Assembly (NCBI GenBank): GCA_030158675.1
Contig: JAOASL010000033.1
Span: 81,160-126,378 of the forward strand
Source: Burkholderiaceae bacterium
GTDB taxonomy: Bacteria; Pseudomonadota; Gammaproteobacteria; Burkholderiales; Burkholderiaceae_D
DNA length: 45,219 bases
Direction: 5' to 3'
Made by a program: the position numbers and the translations under genes
Notes under the pieces: generated by a model
The model's input: the letters and a program-made list of their open reading frames with translations, nothing else
The model's database searches: none
Told to the model about the DNA's origin: nothing
Shown: piece after piece, positions 35,303 to 43,614 of the stretch
How the letters are laid out: each line of letters starts with the position of its first letter
Numbering within the stretch: position 1 is the stretch's first letter

Positions 35303-36088
35303 TCAGGCCGCCAGGAAGCCCCCGTCCACAGCCAGTGTCACGCCGGTCACGTAGCAGGACATGGACGATGACAGAAAAATCACCGGACCGACCAGATCGG
35401 CCGGTTGGCCGACGCGGCCCATCGGTATGCGTGCCATGAATTTGTCGAGCCGCTCGGGATGCTCGCGCGTAGCCGCCGTCATGGGCGTATCGATCACGCC
35501 TGGCGCAAGCGCGTTGACACGCACGCCGTCCTTTGCGAGTTCAGCCGCAAGCGACTGCGTGTACATCTTGATGGCCCCCTTCGACGGCGAATAGCCTAGC
35601 GTGCCGCCCTGCCCTGCAAAGGCGGCGATCGAGGCGATGTTGACGATGGTGCCGCGGCGCACCTTCAGCGGCGCAAGGAAAGCCTGCGTCACATGGAAGG
35701 TACCGTTGACGTTCACGTCCATCACGCGCTGCCAGTTCGCCAAAGCCTGCGGACTGTCACTGCCGGAGCGAATGATGATGCCCGCATTGTTGACCAGCAG
35801 ATCGACCTGACCGATGTCGGCCGCGATCTGGCTGGCAAGCGCTGCGCAATCGCCACCCTGAGTCACGTCGAGCATGAATGCCCACGCGGTGCCGCCTTCC
35901 GCGGTAATCAGGCGCGCGGTTTCGACCACGGTCTGTTGATTGACATCGGTGACGATCACGCGCGCGCCGGCGCGATGCAGGCCGAGGGCGATTTCCCGTC
36001 CGTTGCCCTGGCCGGCGCCGGTCACCAGCGCAAGGCGCGCGTCGAGCAGGCGCGGACTCTGGATGGGGGTGTCCATCGCCATGTTCAT
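35303..36088 (-). CDS. Short-chain dehydrogenase/reductase
   Basis: 261 residues of the classical SDR type: cofactor motif TGAGQGNG (residues 23-30), NNAG at about 100-103, and catalytic Ser153, Tyr166 and Lys170 (YSPSK). Asp48 in VIVTDVN after the second strand suggests NAD rather than NADP. It overlaps the flavoprotein gene (ATGA) and precedes livK by about 95 bp. It likely oxidises or reduces a hydroxy or oxo intermediate of the same route; the substrate is unknown. Confidence 0.88.
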   Translation of the reverse strand: MNMAMDTPIQSPRLLDARLALVTGAGQGNGREIALGLHRAGARVIVTDVNQQTVVETARLITAEGGTAWAFMLDVTQGGDCAALASQIAADIGQVDLLVNNAGIIIRSGSDSPQALANWQRVMDVNVNGTFHVTQAFLAPLKVRRGTIVNIASIAAFAGQGGTLGYSPSKGAIKMYTQSLAAELAKDGVRVNALAPGVIDTPMTAATREHPERLDKFMARIPMGRVGQPADLVGPVIFLSSSMSCYVTGVTLAVDGGFLAA

Positions 36089-37821
36089 GCTGCCTTGCGC
36101 CCAATGTCAGACGATGCAGCAGTAGCGGCAGCGTTCGCCAACGCCATGCCGGCGACATAACCGAAGGTCAGCGCCGGACCGAGCGTGATGCCCGCCCCCG
36201 GATAATTGCCGCCCATGACGCTGGCCGCGTCATTGCCGACCGCATGCAGGCCCTTGATCGGCTGGCGGCTGGCATTCAGCACGCGGGTGTGTTCATCCAC
36301 GGCCAGTCCCGCGAAGGTGCCGATGTCGCCGATGACCATCTTGATCGCGTAAAACGGCCCGGCCTCGATAGCGCGCACGCAGGGGTTCGGCAGATTCTGC
36401 GCGTCGCCCTGATAGCGGTTGTAGGCCTTGCTGCCACGACCGAATGCCGGGTCGTCGCCATTGCGGGCGTGCTGGTTGAAGCCGTCTATCGTCGCTTTCA
36501 GTGCCGCTGGTTCAACGCCGATCTGGCGCGCCAGGTCTTCGACCGTATTGCCACGCTTGAGGTAGCCAGTGCGCAGGTGGCGGCCAATCGGCAGCGGAAA
36601 AGGTGCAACGCATCCCATGCCGTACTGGCGCAGCGTGGCATGATCACAGATCTCCCATGAGAAAATCTCCTTGTCGCCTTTCGTCTCGGCGACCAGCGCC
36701 TGCACGAAGTCGTGATAGGAGTTGGCTTCGTTCGTAAAGCGCTTGCCATGGCGGGTCACTGCGATCACGCCGGGCTTGGCCCGGTCGATAAAGTGGGGCA
36801 TCACGCCGCTGCTTCCATCGGGTCGCACGGTCACCGAAGTCGGTACCCAGGCGGCCGCATTCGGGATAGTGGGGTCGACACAGGCGCCCACCGTTTCGGC
36901 CATCTTCAGGCCATCGCCCGTATTGCCCGCCGGTGAAGGCGTGAAATGTTCGGTGCCAGTCGGCGCATGCGGGAACAGTGCCTTGCGACGCTCGACATCA
37001 TGCGGAAATCCGCCACAGGCCAGCACCACGCCCAACCGCGCAGTGATGCAGGTCGGCTTGCCTTCATGACTGAGCAGCGCGCCGGTCACGCGATCGCCAT
37101 CGACAACCAGGCGCGTCACGGGGGCATTCAGCCAGACAGGGATATTAAGATCCATCGCGGCTTTCGCGAATCGGCCGGCCAGCGCATTGCCGTTGGTAAG
37201 CGTCATGCCGCGACCATGGCGCAGCACATCCAGGAAATGGCGCGACAGACGTTTGGCGACATAGGTGAATGATTCCACCGAGCGGAATACGCGCATGAAG
37301 TGCCAGATTTCCTTGCCGGAGCCCAGCATCATGCCGAACACCGTCAGCTCCGGCAGCGGCGGCGCCAGGTGCTTGATTCGCTCGCCCAGTTGGCGTCCGT
37401 CGAAAGGACGAGCCACCATCGACCGGCCGCCCTGCGTGCCCCCCGGGGCTTCGGCATGGTAATCAGGAAAAACGGGCGGCATGTCGAACTGCACGCAGGT
37501 ATCTCGCGTAAAGAACTCGATGGCCTTCGGGCCGTTGTCGAGGAAAGCGTCGACGCGCGCCGCGTCAAAATGCGTAGTGGCTTCGTGCTGCAGGTAAGAC
37601 CGCGCTGCGCCGTGCCTCTCTTGAATGCCCTGCTCGGTTGCCAGACGCGTGCCCGGAATCCACAGCCAGCCGCCGGAACGCGCAGTCGTGCCGCCGAAAC
37701 GCGGCTCTTTCTCGACGACCAATACCTTTAAACCTTGAGAAGCGGCCGTGACTGCGGCCGCCATGCCTGACGCACCCGTACCAATGACAAGCACGTCGCA
37801 GTCGACATTTTTTTCTTCCAT
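36085..37821 (-). CDS. FAD-dependent oxidoreductase, 3-ketosteroid-dehydrogenase/fumarate-reductase family
   Basis: The ATG at 37821, with GGAGG five bases upstream, gives 578 residues. The dinucleotide-binding motif is VLVIGTGASGMAAA (GXGXXG, residues 14-19), followed by VVEKEPRFGGTTARSGGWLWIPG, typical of KstD and related flavoproteins. The C-terminal FAD loop is GNDAASVMGGNYPGAGITLGPALTFGYVAG. It would introduce or reduce a double bond next to a carbonyl group. It is the first gene of the seven-gene operon and divergent from the IclR gene, so it is probably the key catabolic enzyme. The exact substrate (steroid, alicyclic or aromatic ketone) cannot be told from sequence. Confidence 0.85.
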   Translation of the reverse strand: MEEKNVDCDVLVIGTGASGMAAAVTAASQGLKVLVVEKEPRFGGTTARSGGWLWIPGTRLATEQGIQERHGAARSYLQHEATTHFDAARVDAFLDNGPKAIEFFTRDTCVQFDMPPVFPDYHAEAPGGTQGGRSMVARPFDGRQLGERIKHLAPPLPELTVFGMMLGSGKEIWHFMRVFRSVESFTYVAKRLSRHFLDVLRHGRGMTLTNGNALAGRFAKAAMDLNIPVWLNAPVTRLVVDGDRVTGALLSHEGKPTCITARLGVVLACGGFPHDVERRKALFPHAPTGTEHFTPSPAGNTGDGLKMAETVGACVDPTIPNAAAWVPTSVTVRPDGSSGVMPHFIDRAKPGVIAVTRHGKRFTNEANSYHDFVQALVAETKGDKEIFSWEICDHATLRQYGMGCVAPFPLPIGRHLRTGYLKRGNTVEDLARQIGVEPAALKATIDGFNQHARNGDDPAFGRGSKAYNRYQGDAQNLPNPCVRAIEAGPFYAIKMVIGDIGTFAGLAVDEHTRVLNASRQPIKGLHAVGNDAASVMGGNYPGAGITLGPALTFGYVAGMALANAAATAASSDIGRKAA

Positions 37822-37898
37822 GCTGCCCTCCATTTGCAAGATGTGCGGACTCTACCGTGCGTTTCTGATTTGGTCAAATACTTCTGATATTGTCGTTT

Positions 37899-37920
37899 GC
37901 ATTGATTTTGTTGAATGCAT
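37899..37920. promoter_or_regulatory. Candidate IclR-type operator
   Basis: TGCATT, ten bases, AATGCA forms an inverted repeat in the 164-bp AT-rich region between the divergent flavoprotein and IclR genes. IclR-family regulators bind such dyads between their gene and the target operon. Confidence 0.5.
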
Positions 37921-37985
37921 ACAATCAAAGTATCCAGTGTTTTGATGGCTATACTTCGGGATCGAATGTGTCCAAGTTTCCCCTT

Positions 37986-38762
37986 ATGCAAGAAAAATCA
38001 CGCCGCGGCATTCAGTCTTTCGAGATCGGAACCCAGCTGCTGGTCGAACTGGCCCGGCATGTGGCGCCGATGGCGCTGAAAGATTTATCCAAAGCCGCCG
38101 GGATGACGACCAGCAAGGCGCACCCTTATATGGTCAGCTTTCTGAAGGTGGGCTTTGTCACGCAAGACGCCTCCGGCTCCTATGAGCTTGGGCCACTGGC
38201 GCTGCAATTGGGACTGGTCAGGCTTCAGCGCCTTGATGCGGTCAAGGAGGCGTCGCCCTTCATCGAGCGACTGGCAGCAGAAACCGAGCAAAGCGTTGCG
38301 GTGGCCGTCTGGGGCAACCTTGGACCGACGATCGTGCGGCTGGAAGAACCGATCCAGCCCTTGCACGTGAACCTGCGTACAGGAACGGTCATGTCACTGG
38401 CAAACACGGCCACCGGCCGCCTGTTTGCCACCTTCATGCCGCCGAAGGTGGTTGAAAAATTTATTCACGAGGATATAGACCGTCGCAGCGAACGCTCGGG
38501 CGGCGTGGTGACAGTAACGGCCGCGCAGGTGGAAAATGCCATAACCGAAACGCGGCATCACGGGCTGTCGCGAACCATCGGTCAGCCCATCCCGGGCATC
38601 AATGCGTTTTGCGCGCCGGTGTTTGACGCCACTGGACATTTGGTACTTGGCATCACGGCGATGGGCCCGGATGCCACATTCGACAGCTCATGGGACGGCA
38701 AGATCGCCCGACCATTACGGGAATGTGCGCTAGAGATTTCCCGGCGCCTTGGGCATGTTTGA
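37986..38762 (+). CDS. IclR-family transcriptional regulator
   Basis: 258 residues from the ATG at 37986 (MQEKSRRGIQSFEIGTQLL); an upstream in-frame ATG exists at 37890 but would run through the operator region. The N-terminal winged helix shows APMALKDLSKAAGMTTSKAHPYMVSFLKVGFV. The effector domain has AVWGNLGPTIVRLEEP and TATGRLFATFMP, and ends with ISRRLG. It is divergent from the flavoprotein-SDR-ABC operon and likely controls it in response to the imported substrate. Confidence 0.9.
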   Translation: MQEKSRRGIQSFEIGTQLLVELARHVAPMALKDLSKAAGMTTSKAHPYMVSFLKVGFVTQDASGSYELGPLALQLGLVRLQRLDAVKEASPFIERLAAETEQSVAVAVWGNLGPTIVRLEEPIQPLHVNLRTGTVMSLANTATGRLFATFMPPKVVEKFIHEDIDRRSERSGGVVTVTAAQVENAITETRHHGLSRTIGQPIPGINAFCAPVFDATGHLVLGITAMGPDATFDSSWDGKIARPLRECALEISRRLGHV

Positions 38763-38772
38763 TTTCTAAACG

Positions 38773-39147
38773 ATGACACAGGCGGCATTGCTGCCCCTGG
38801 TCGATGCGATCCTGCCGATCGCCGGCAACCAGAGTGCACCTTGCTATCGTCCGCAGCGCATCGCGAGCAACCGTTCGTATGAATCCCAAGCGCACTGGCA
38901 GCCTTTGGCCGAGCGCGGTATCAAGAGTAGCGTCGCCTGGCTGCTTCTGCCGCACGGAACAAGTTTGGGCACGCTGCGGTGGGTCGTCGAGCGCACGTTC
39001 GTCTGGCTAAACCAGTTCTGGCGTTTGCGCATGAGATATGAAAAGCGCGCTGAAATCGATCAAGCGTTTCTTCCAATCGGCTGCAGCCTGATCTGCCATC
39101 GCATATTGAAAAGCCTTTTTGTTAAAGCTTCTCAGAGGGCGTTGTAG
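38773..39147 (+). pseudogene. IS5-family transposase remnant (C-terminal part)
   Basis: The 124-codon frame matches the C-terminal half of IS5/IS427-group DDE transposases: TQAALLPLVDAI, NRSYESQAH, PHGTSLGTLRWVVERTFVWLNQFWRLRMRYEKRAEI, and SLICHRILKS. WVVERTFVWLNQ carries the catalytic Glu. The N-terminal part with the first Asp residues is missing, and no partner inverted repeat is evident, so the copy is dead. It begins about 10 bp after the IclR gene and marks the edge of the mosaic region. Confidence 0.8.
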
Positions 39148-39400
39148 ATCTATCGACCGATATATTTCAAGGAACTCACACAAAGTGCTCCGAGTATTGG
39201 GCGGATTCAACCGGTCGTCGCAAGCTGTCTGTGGGCGAGTCGCAGAATCTGGTATCCGAATCAGCGCCTGACCCGCACTGTAAAACTTTACTGACTCATT
39301 TTGCTATTCTTCCAAAATCGATTGTTCAAAAAATTATCCCAAACCCTTTGATAAAAAATCAGACAAGTCGACCTCAGTCGCTTTCACAAGGAATCAGATC

Positions 39401-40249
39401 ATGTCCGCAGTCCCGAATCTCGTCAGCCATGAGTGGCTCGCCAGCCATATCTCCGACCCCGACATCGTTATCGTAGACGCCACGGTTCACCTGCCCGACA
39501 CCGGCAGAAACGCCAAGGCGGAATACCTGTCAGAGCATCTACCCGGCGCACGATTTTTTGACATGGATGTGATCTCAGACCCCGACAATCCGCGTCCTCG
39601 CAAAATCCCATCGGCGGAGCGCTTTGCCGCTGAAGTGGGCAAGCTGGGCATTGGTAACGGCAGCCATGTGATCGCCTATGACACGCTGGGCCTCTACAGT
39701 GCTGCGCGCGTCTGGTGGCTGTTTCGGCAATTCGGACATGACCGGGTGTCGGTACTCGACGGCGGCATGGTTAGCTGGAAAAAGGCGAGGCTGCCTGTAA
39801 CGGCCGAACCCTCACCGCTTGACCCCGCGACTTTTATCGTTACAGCCCAACGCGATCTGTTGATACGCCGGGACGAGGTGCTGGAGCAATCCACACAGCG
39901 GGCGCAAATTCTCGATGCGCGCACACAGGGCCGCTGGGCCGGCACCGAGGTGGATCGTTATCCCGGCGCGCGCGCGGGACATATTCCGGGGAGCCGTTGC
40001 CTGTATTGGGGCGATCTGCTCGATCCCGACAGCCGCATGCTGCTGCCTGCTGACGTGCTCAAATCCAAATTCACCGCTGCCGGTTATTCGCCCGACCAGC
40101 CGGTGACCTTGAGCTGCGGGTCGGGTCTCACTGCGTGCATCCTCGCTTTGGCAATGGAGCAAATTGGCAGCAAAAACTGGAAGGTATACGACGGTTCGTG
40201 GGACGAATGGGGAAGAAACCAGGATCTTCCAGTGGAGGTCGAGTCTTAG
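39401..40249 (+). CDS. sseA: 3-mercaptopyruvate/thiosulfate sulfurtransferase (SseA-like)
   Basis: 282 residues forming two rhodanese domains. The first has IVIVDATVHLP, HLPGARFFDMDVISDP and YDTLGLYSAARVWWLFRQFGH. The second has ILDARTQGRWAG, GHIPGSRCLYWGDLLD and the active-site loop with Cys239 in SCGSGLTA. CGSGVT-type loops mark 3-mercaptopyruvate sulfurtransferases rather than thiosulfate-specific rhodaneses (CRKGVT). AAGGA precedes the ATG. It is a single gene between an IS remnant and a mosaic low-GC stretch. Confidence 0.92.
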   Translation: MSAVPNLVSHEWLASHISDPDIVIVDATVHLPDTGRNAKAEYLSEHLPGARFFDMDVISDPDNPRPRKIPSAERFAAEVGKLGIGNGSHVIAYDTLGLYSAARVWWLFRQFGHDRVSVLDGGMVSWKKARLPVTAEPSPLDPATFIVTAQRDLLIRRDEVLEQSTQRAQILDARTQGRWAGTEVDRYPGARAGHIPGSRCLYWGDLLDPDSRMLLPADVLKSKFTAAGYSPDQPVTLSCGSGLTACILALAMEQIGSKNWKVYDGSWDEWGRNQDLPVEVES

Positions 40250-40660
40250 CAGTGTCTAGGGTTTTGATAACGAGTCAATCTGAAGCTTTGGATTCAGTAA
40301 GTGCGCTGGCACAAGGCGTACCATAACTTGCTGACGAAAGCGTGCTGCTGCACTCTGTGAAAACGCTTAATTTGCCGGGCGAAAGCTATACTAACGCGCA
40401 TTAGTAGCAATCGCGGAAGTTATACGAAGAATTCGGTTCGCCCTTTGCCCAGACTCTTGCGCAAGATTATAAAAAATTAGACAAGTGTCACCACAAATCT
40501 ATAAATGATTCGAGCAACTTTGCGTCACTCCCGACTGTACCTGCGATGATTGAATTGGAGCTGTGAAGGCAGGATTTGCAACCCTGCGCGGTGAACCGAC
40601 ATCTGGTTCTGGGCACCCGACATTGATTATTCCGGCTTTGACTTAGGGCGAACACGCGTA
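40250..40660. other. Gene-poor mosaic stretch
   Basis: About 410 bp of lower GC with frequent stops in all frames on the plus strand. I see no intact gene, RNA or repeat. It probably is decayed sequence at an insertion junction. Confidence 0.5.
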
Positions 40661-41017
40661 ATGAATGTTTCAGCCACCGGCCTGGTCGCAGTTGACCACA
40701 CCGACACGATAGTATTGGCTTGGGCGCGTCCGGTCGTTGAAAGACTCCGGCGAGCATCTTTAGAAGACAATACGTATGGGTGGGGTATCGTCGGGATGGC
40801 CGTCTCCTTTGCTTACTCACAGAGACGATGGGCTGTCGTAGATCCGTCAAACAAGGTAAAGCATCCGAAGTCACGAGATTACCGTACCCAGGATGCGGCC
40901 GCACAGAGGGACCGTTTTCTGATGCAACTTGATCCCTATGATAGGTTCATTTACCGCCTGCTGGGCGCGCACATGACATTGAGCGGCTTGGCCGTACGAA
41001 ATCAGCGGAATTCCTGA
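40661..41017 (+). pseudogene. Possible C-terminal remnant of a glycosyltransferase-like gene
   Basis: A 118-codon frame contains LAWARPVVERL, NTYGWGIVGMAVSFAYSQRRWAVVDPSNKVKHPKS and YRTQDAAAQRDRFL. A GWG(I/V)D-like segment followed by a conserved VxHP and Y resembles the C-terminal end of some glycosyltransferase-like proteins. The N-terminal catalytic part is absent. It ends 3 bp before the sulfotransferase-like start, so both once may have formed a glycan-modification operon. Low confidence. Confidence 0.35.
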
Positions 41018-41020
41018 ACC

Positions 41021-41911
41021 ATGCGCAAGCTGTACGTCCATGTTGGATTCCACAAGACCGGTACGTCTTCGATCCAATCCTTCTTTCATCAGCACCGCGA
41101 GCATCTACGCGGTTATGGCTTCCTGTACCCGTTGGCAGGTATCGTACCCGCCTACCCAGGGCACCATAATCTCGCTTGGGAACTGGCAAGGGATAGACGC
41201 TTCGACAGCCGGCGCGGTACCTTTAGCTCCCTTTTTTCAGAGGTGCAGGCATTTGATGGGGACGTACTCATATCCAGTGAAGGCTTCGAGGGAGTGCTAG
41301 GTTATCCACACCGCTGGACAGCCCTCAGGGAATACGCAAAGCGATGCGGTTATGTCCTGCGATTGCTAGTCTTCTTGCGGGAGCAGGCGTCTTACCTCGA
41401 GTCCCTGTTCCTCCAGAATCTTGTTCTGGGCTTTGGTGAATGCTTCAGGAGCGATCTTGAGGAATGCCTGACGCACGGAGAGTTTCGCAAGCGTGATTGG
41501 CGTTTCCACTTCGACTACCTGAAGTTGATCACCACTCTGAAGGGCTGTGGTTTTGATCAGCTTATCGTGCGGGACTACAGTCCGGACGGATCGCTGGATG
41601 TGATTGACGCCATATGTGAGGCCATGAACTTGTCGTCTGTAGCACAGTCCGGGTTAGAGCGATCTCACAAGAACGCACGGCATTCATTGCGAGACTACCT
41701 CATCAGGTTCCATGACAACAGATTCCCTACGCAACGGACAGGTCACCGTGCTAAAAACCTGCATGCTATCGGCGACGGAATCGGCAAGTTGGCGATGGTG
41801 GCACCCTTGCGGACGCAAATTCGTAATAGGTTTATTTCAGACAACATTGCGCTGGCCCAGGAATTCAATCTTTTGAATCGCCCCGGAATTCGTGGAGGCT
41901 GGTTGGTTTAA
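41021..41911 (+). CDS. Sulfotransferase-like P-loop protein, 3' end replaced by IS sequence
   Basis: The 296-codon frame starts with the PAPS-binding loop VGFHKTGTSSIQSFF (residues 8-22). DGDVLISSEGFEGVL (near residue 85) and LRLLVFLREQASYLESLF follow, as in bacterial sulfotransferase-family proteins that modify glycans or lipids. The native sequence ends at about Leu284: from 41874 the frame reads the inverted repeat and end of the IS3 element, so the last 12 residues are IS-encoded. Whether the shortened protein is active is uncertain. GC content is lower than in the hpa region. Confidence 0.7.
   Translation: MRKLYVHVGFHKTGTSSIQSFFHQHREHLRGYGFLYPLAGIVPAYPGHHNLAWELARDRRFDSRRGTFSSLFSEVQAFDGDVLISSEGFEGVLGYPHRWTALREYAKRCGYVLRLLVFLREQASYLESLFLQNLVLGFGECFRSDLEECLTHGEFRKRDWRFHFDYLKLITTLKGCGFDQLIVRDYSPDGSLDVIDAICEAMNLSSVAQSGLERSHKNARHSLRDYLIRFHDNRFPTQRTGHRAKNLHAIGDGIGKLAMVAPLRTQIRNRFISDNIALAQEFNLLNRPGIRGGWLV
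41874..41902 (+). repeat. IS3-element inverted repeat, left copy
   Basis: The 29-bp end begins TGAATCGCCCCGG and contains GGAGGCT; it matches the reverse complement of the right copy at 43164-43192 with about six mismatches in the middle and end. Confidence 0.85.
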
Positions 41912-42762
41912 GTTAAAGCCACCGGAGTGACTTCACTGGCCAGTTGCCGCCAGTAGTTTGCCTCAGCTTCTGCCGGGGGAACATAACCGATCGGTTCGAG
42001 CAACCGGTTATGGTTGAACCAGTGCACCCATTGCAGGGTTGCCAGTTCGACTGATTCCCTCGTTTTCCATGGGCCGCGGCGATGAATCAACTCGGCTTTG
42101 TAAAGTCCATTGAGGGTCTCGGCCAGCGCGTTGTCATAACTGTCGCCCCGGCTGCCCACAGACGGTTCGATGCCCGCTTCGGCCAGACGCTCGGTGTATC
42201 GGATCGACACGTACTGTGAGCCTCGATCCGAATGGTGAACCAGAGCATCCGAGCGATCGGGTTGCCGGTCGTAGAGCGCCTGCTCCAACGCATCGAGGAC
42301 GAAGTCCGTCTGCATGCGGCTGCTTACCCGCCAGCCAACGATACGGCGGGCATACACATCCACGACGAACGCTACATACAGCCAGCCTTGCCAGGTCGAG
42401 ACATACGTGAAGTCCGAGACCCATAACTGGTTCGGACGCTGGGCCTTGAATACGCGATTGACCCGATCCAGCGGGCAAGGCGCTTTGGCGTCACGGAGGG
42501 TCGTACGCACGACTTTGCCGCGTCGTACGCCTTGCAAGCCCAGTCGTCGCATCAGACGTTCCACCGTACAGCGCGCCACGCTGATGCCTTCACGGTTCAT
42601 CTGCCGCCAGACTTTGTCCGCACCGTAAACCTGCCAATTGGCATGCCAGACGCGCTGGATATGCGCAATCAACTCATCGTCGCGCTTGGCACGTTCACAG
42701 CGCCGTGCCGGCTCACGCAGACGGGCCGCATGGCGCCGATAACACGACGGGGCAATCTGCAT
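41908..42762 (-). CDS. IS3-family transposase OrfB (DDE catalytic part)
   Basis: 284 residues from the ATG at 42762, although the open frame reaches upstream over the orfA end ([23 protein letters not shown]...). The rve/DDE core shows Asp in WVSDFTYV, Asp in VHHSDRGSQYVS and Glu in NALAETLNGLYKAE, with the HTH-like YGADKVWRQMNREG upstream. In IS3 elements the active enzyme is usually an OrfAB fusion made by -1 frameshifting; orfB lies in the -1 frame relative to orfA, as expected. Confidence 0.92.
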   Translation of the reverse strand: MQIAPSCYRRHAARLREPARRCERAKRDDELIAHIQRVWHANWQVYGADKVWRQMNREGISVARCTVERLMRRLGLQGVRRGKVVRTTLRDAKAPCPLDRVNRVFKAQRPNQLWVSDFTYVSTWQGWLYVAFVVDVYARRIVGWRVSSRMQTDFVLDALEQALYDRQPDRSDALVHHSDRGSQYVSIRYTERLAEAGIEPSVGSRGDSYDNALAETLNGLYKAELIHRRGPWKTRESVELATLQWVHWFNHNRLLEPIGYVPPAEAEANYWRQLASEVTPVALT

Positions 42763-42818
42763 GACCTTGCAGATCGGCTCGACCCCGTAATGTTGCCGGT
42801 ACTGATCGATAAAGCACT

Positions 42819-43142
42819 TCAGCTCTTGAAACGGCGGTCGAGCTCCGCCTGGGCGAAAAACGCGCTGGCGGTCTTCAATATCTCATTGGCGCGGCGCAGC
42901 TCCTTGTTCTCGCGCTCGAGTTGCTTGAGCCGGTCACGTTCGGTGCTGGTCAGACTATCGCGCTGGCCACGCTCGGTTTCTTCACGCTTGACCCAGTCCA
43001 GCAGCGTCTGCGGCACACAGCCGATCTTCGGGGCGATCGACTCCACGGCGGCCCACAGCGACGGATACTCGCCCCGGTGTTCCTGCACCAGCCGTACCGC
43101 ACGTTCCCGGACTTCCGGGGAAAACTTGTTCGTCTTGTTCAT
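42819..43142 (-). CDS. IS3-family transposase OrfA (DNA-binding part)
   Basis: 107 residues with a helix-turn-helix ([32 protein letters not shown]) and a leucine-zipper-like coiled coil ([22 protein letters not shown]), ending [16 protein letters not shown]. The run of five T in GCGTTTTTCGCC near its 3' end could be the frameshift point into orfB; I could not confirm a canonical slippery site. Confidence 0.92.
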   Translation of the reverse strand: MNKTNKFSPEVRERAVRLVQEHRGEYPSLWAAVESIAPKIGCVPQTLLDWVKREETERGQRDSLTSTERDRLKQLERENKELRRANEILKTASAFFAQAELDRRFKS

Positions 43143-43163
43143 AGCTCCATTCTCTCAAAGGAA

Positions 43164-43192
43164 GGAGCCTCCTCAAAACCCGGGGCGATTCA
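43164..43192 (-). repeat. IS3-element inverted repeat, right copy
   Basis: Reverse complement reads TGAATCGCCCCGGG then TTTTGAGGAGGCTCC, matching the left copy. It directly abuts the truncated RloB-like gene. Confidence 0.85.
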
Positions 43193-43605
43193 TTCTGCCG
43201 CTCAGTTAAGTCTATGCCCAGTAATTGCTGAAGCGATTTTTTACAGTCTGCGCATTGAGCCGCAGGGCGTTTTCCCAAGATTGATAGCAACAAGCCTTCA
43301 AAGCAAGGTATTGAGCCGACCATATTGATCTTCGCCTTTCGAGCATCCTTTATCAGTTTGTCGGTCCATGGAATATCTGTATCAAGCAGAGTCGCACGCG
43401 CGTCATAGCTGTAAATTTTGGCTTGTTTTGCCACGTGGTCAATCACGTTCTCTGGACCTTTGCCGTGCGCGTTACGCACGGTGACAGCCACGCCAGCACC
43501 CCCAGAGCAGTAAACATCACGCAAGTGCTTGAGGAATGCCTCCTCCGAGTCACCTTCACCAACGATCAACAGCGTTTTTCGAACCTGATGTTGTTTGCGC
43601 GCCAT
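43193..43605 (-). pseudogene. rloB: RloB/AbiLii-like TOPRIM-type protein, truncated by IS
   Basis: The first 137 codons are native: KTLLIVGEGDSEEAFL with the TOPRIM-like Glu cluster (residues 17-22), HGKGPENVIDHV, ATLLDTDIPW with the Asp-X-Asp pair (75 and 77), and SIPCFEGLLLSIL. This matches RloB proteins, which are about 200 residues long. The frame then runs into the IS3 element at 43192 and continues through foreign sequence to 42982. It follows the RloA-like ATPase gene by 9 bp on the same strand. RloA/RloB-like pairs are related to AbiL phage-defence modules; loss of the C-terminus probably inactivates the pair. Confidence 0.8.
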
Positions 43606-43614
43606 TACCGTCCC

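Larger units (their letters stand above)
41874..43192 (-). mobile_element. IS3-family insertion sequence (orfA/orfB), 1319 bp
   Basis: Bounded by imperfect 29-bp inverted repeats that begin TGAATCGCCCCGG, with two overlapping-frame transposase genes on the minus strand. The repeats and orfA resemble the IS51/IS1222 group of IS3. Both frames are intact, so the copy may be functional. The flanking bases (TTT on the left, TTC on the right) do not form the expected 3-bp target duplication, and the flanks carry the cut ends of two different genes. Confidence 0.9.

Noticed and set aside
40590-40625. Sequence with a tRNA-like look (GATTTGCAACCCTGCG)
   Set aside because: No acceptor stem or T-loop in the right places; not a tRNA.
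42840-42860. GCGTTTTTCGCC as the defined frameshift site of the IS3 element
   Set aside because: It does not fit a standard X-XXY-YYZ slippery heptamer in the orfA frame; only the relative -1 frame is certain.
42532-43209. Plus-strand ORF across the IS3 transposase genes
   Set aside because: Antisense shadow of orfA and orfB; it spans the IS boundary.
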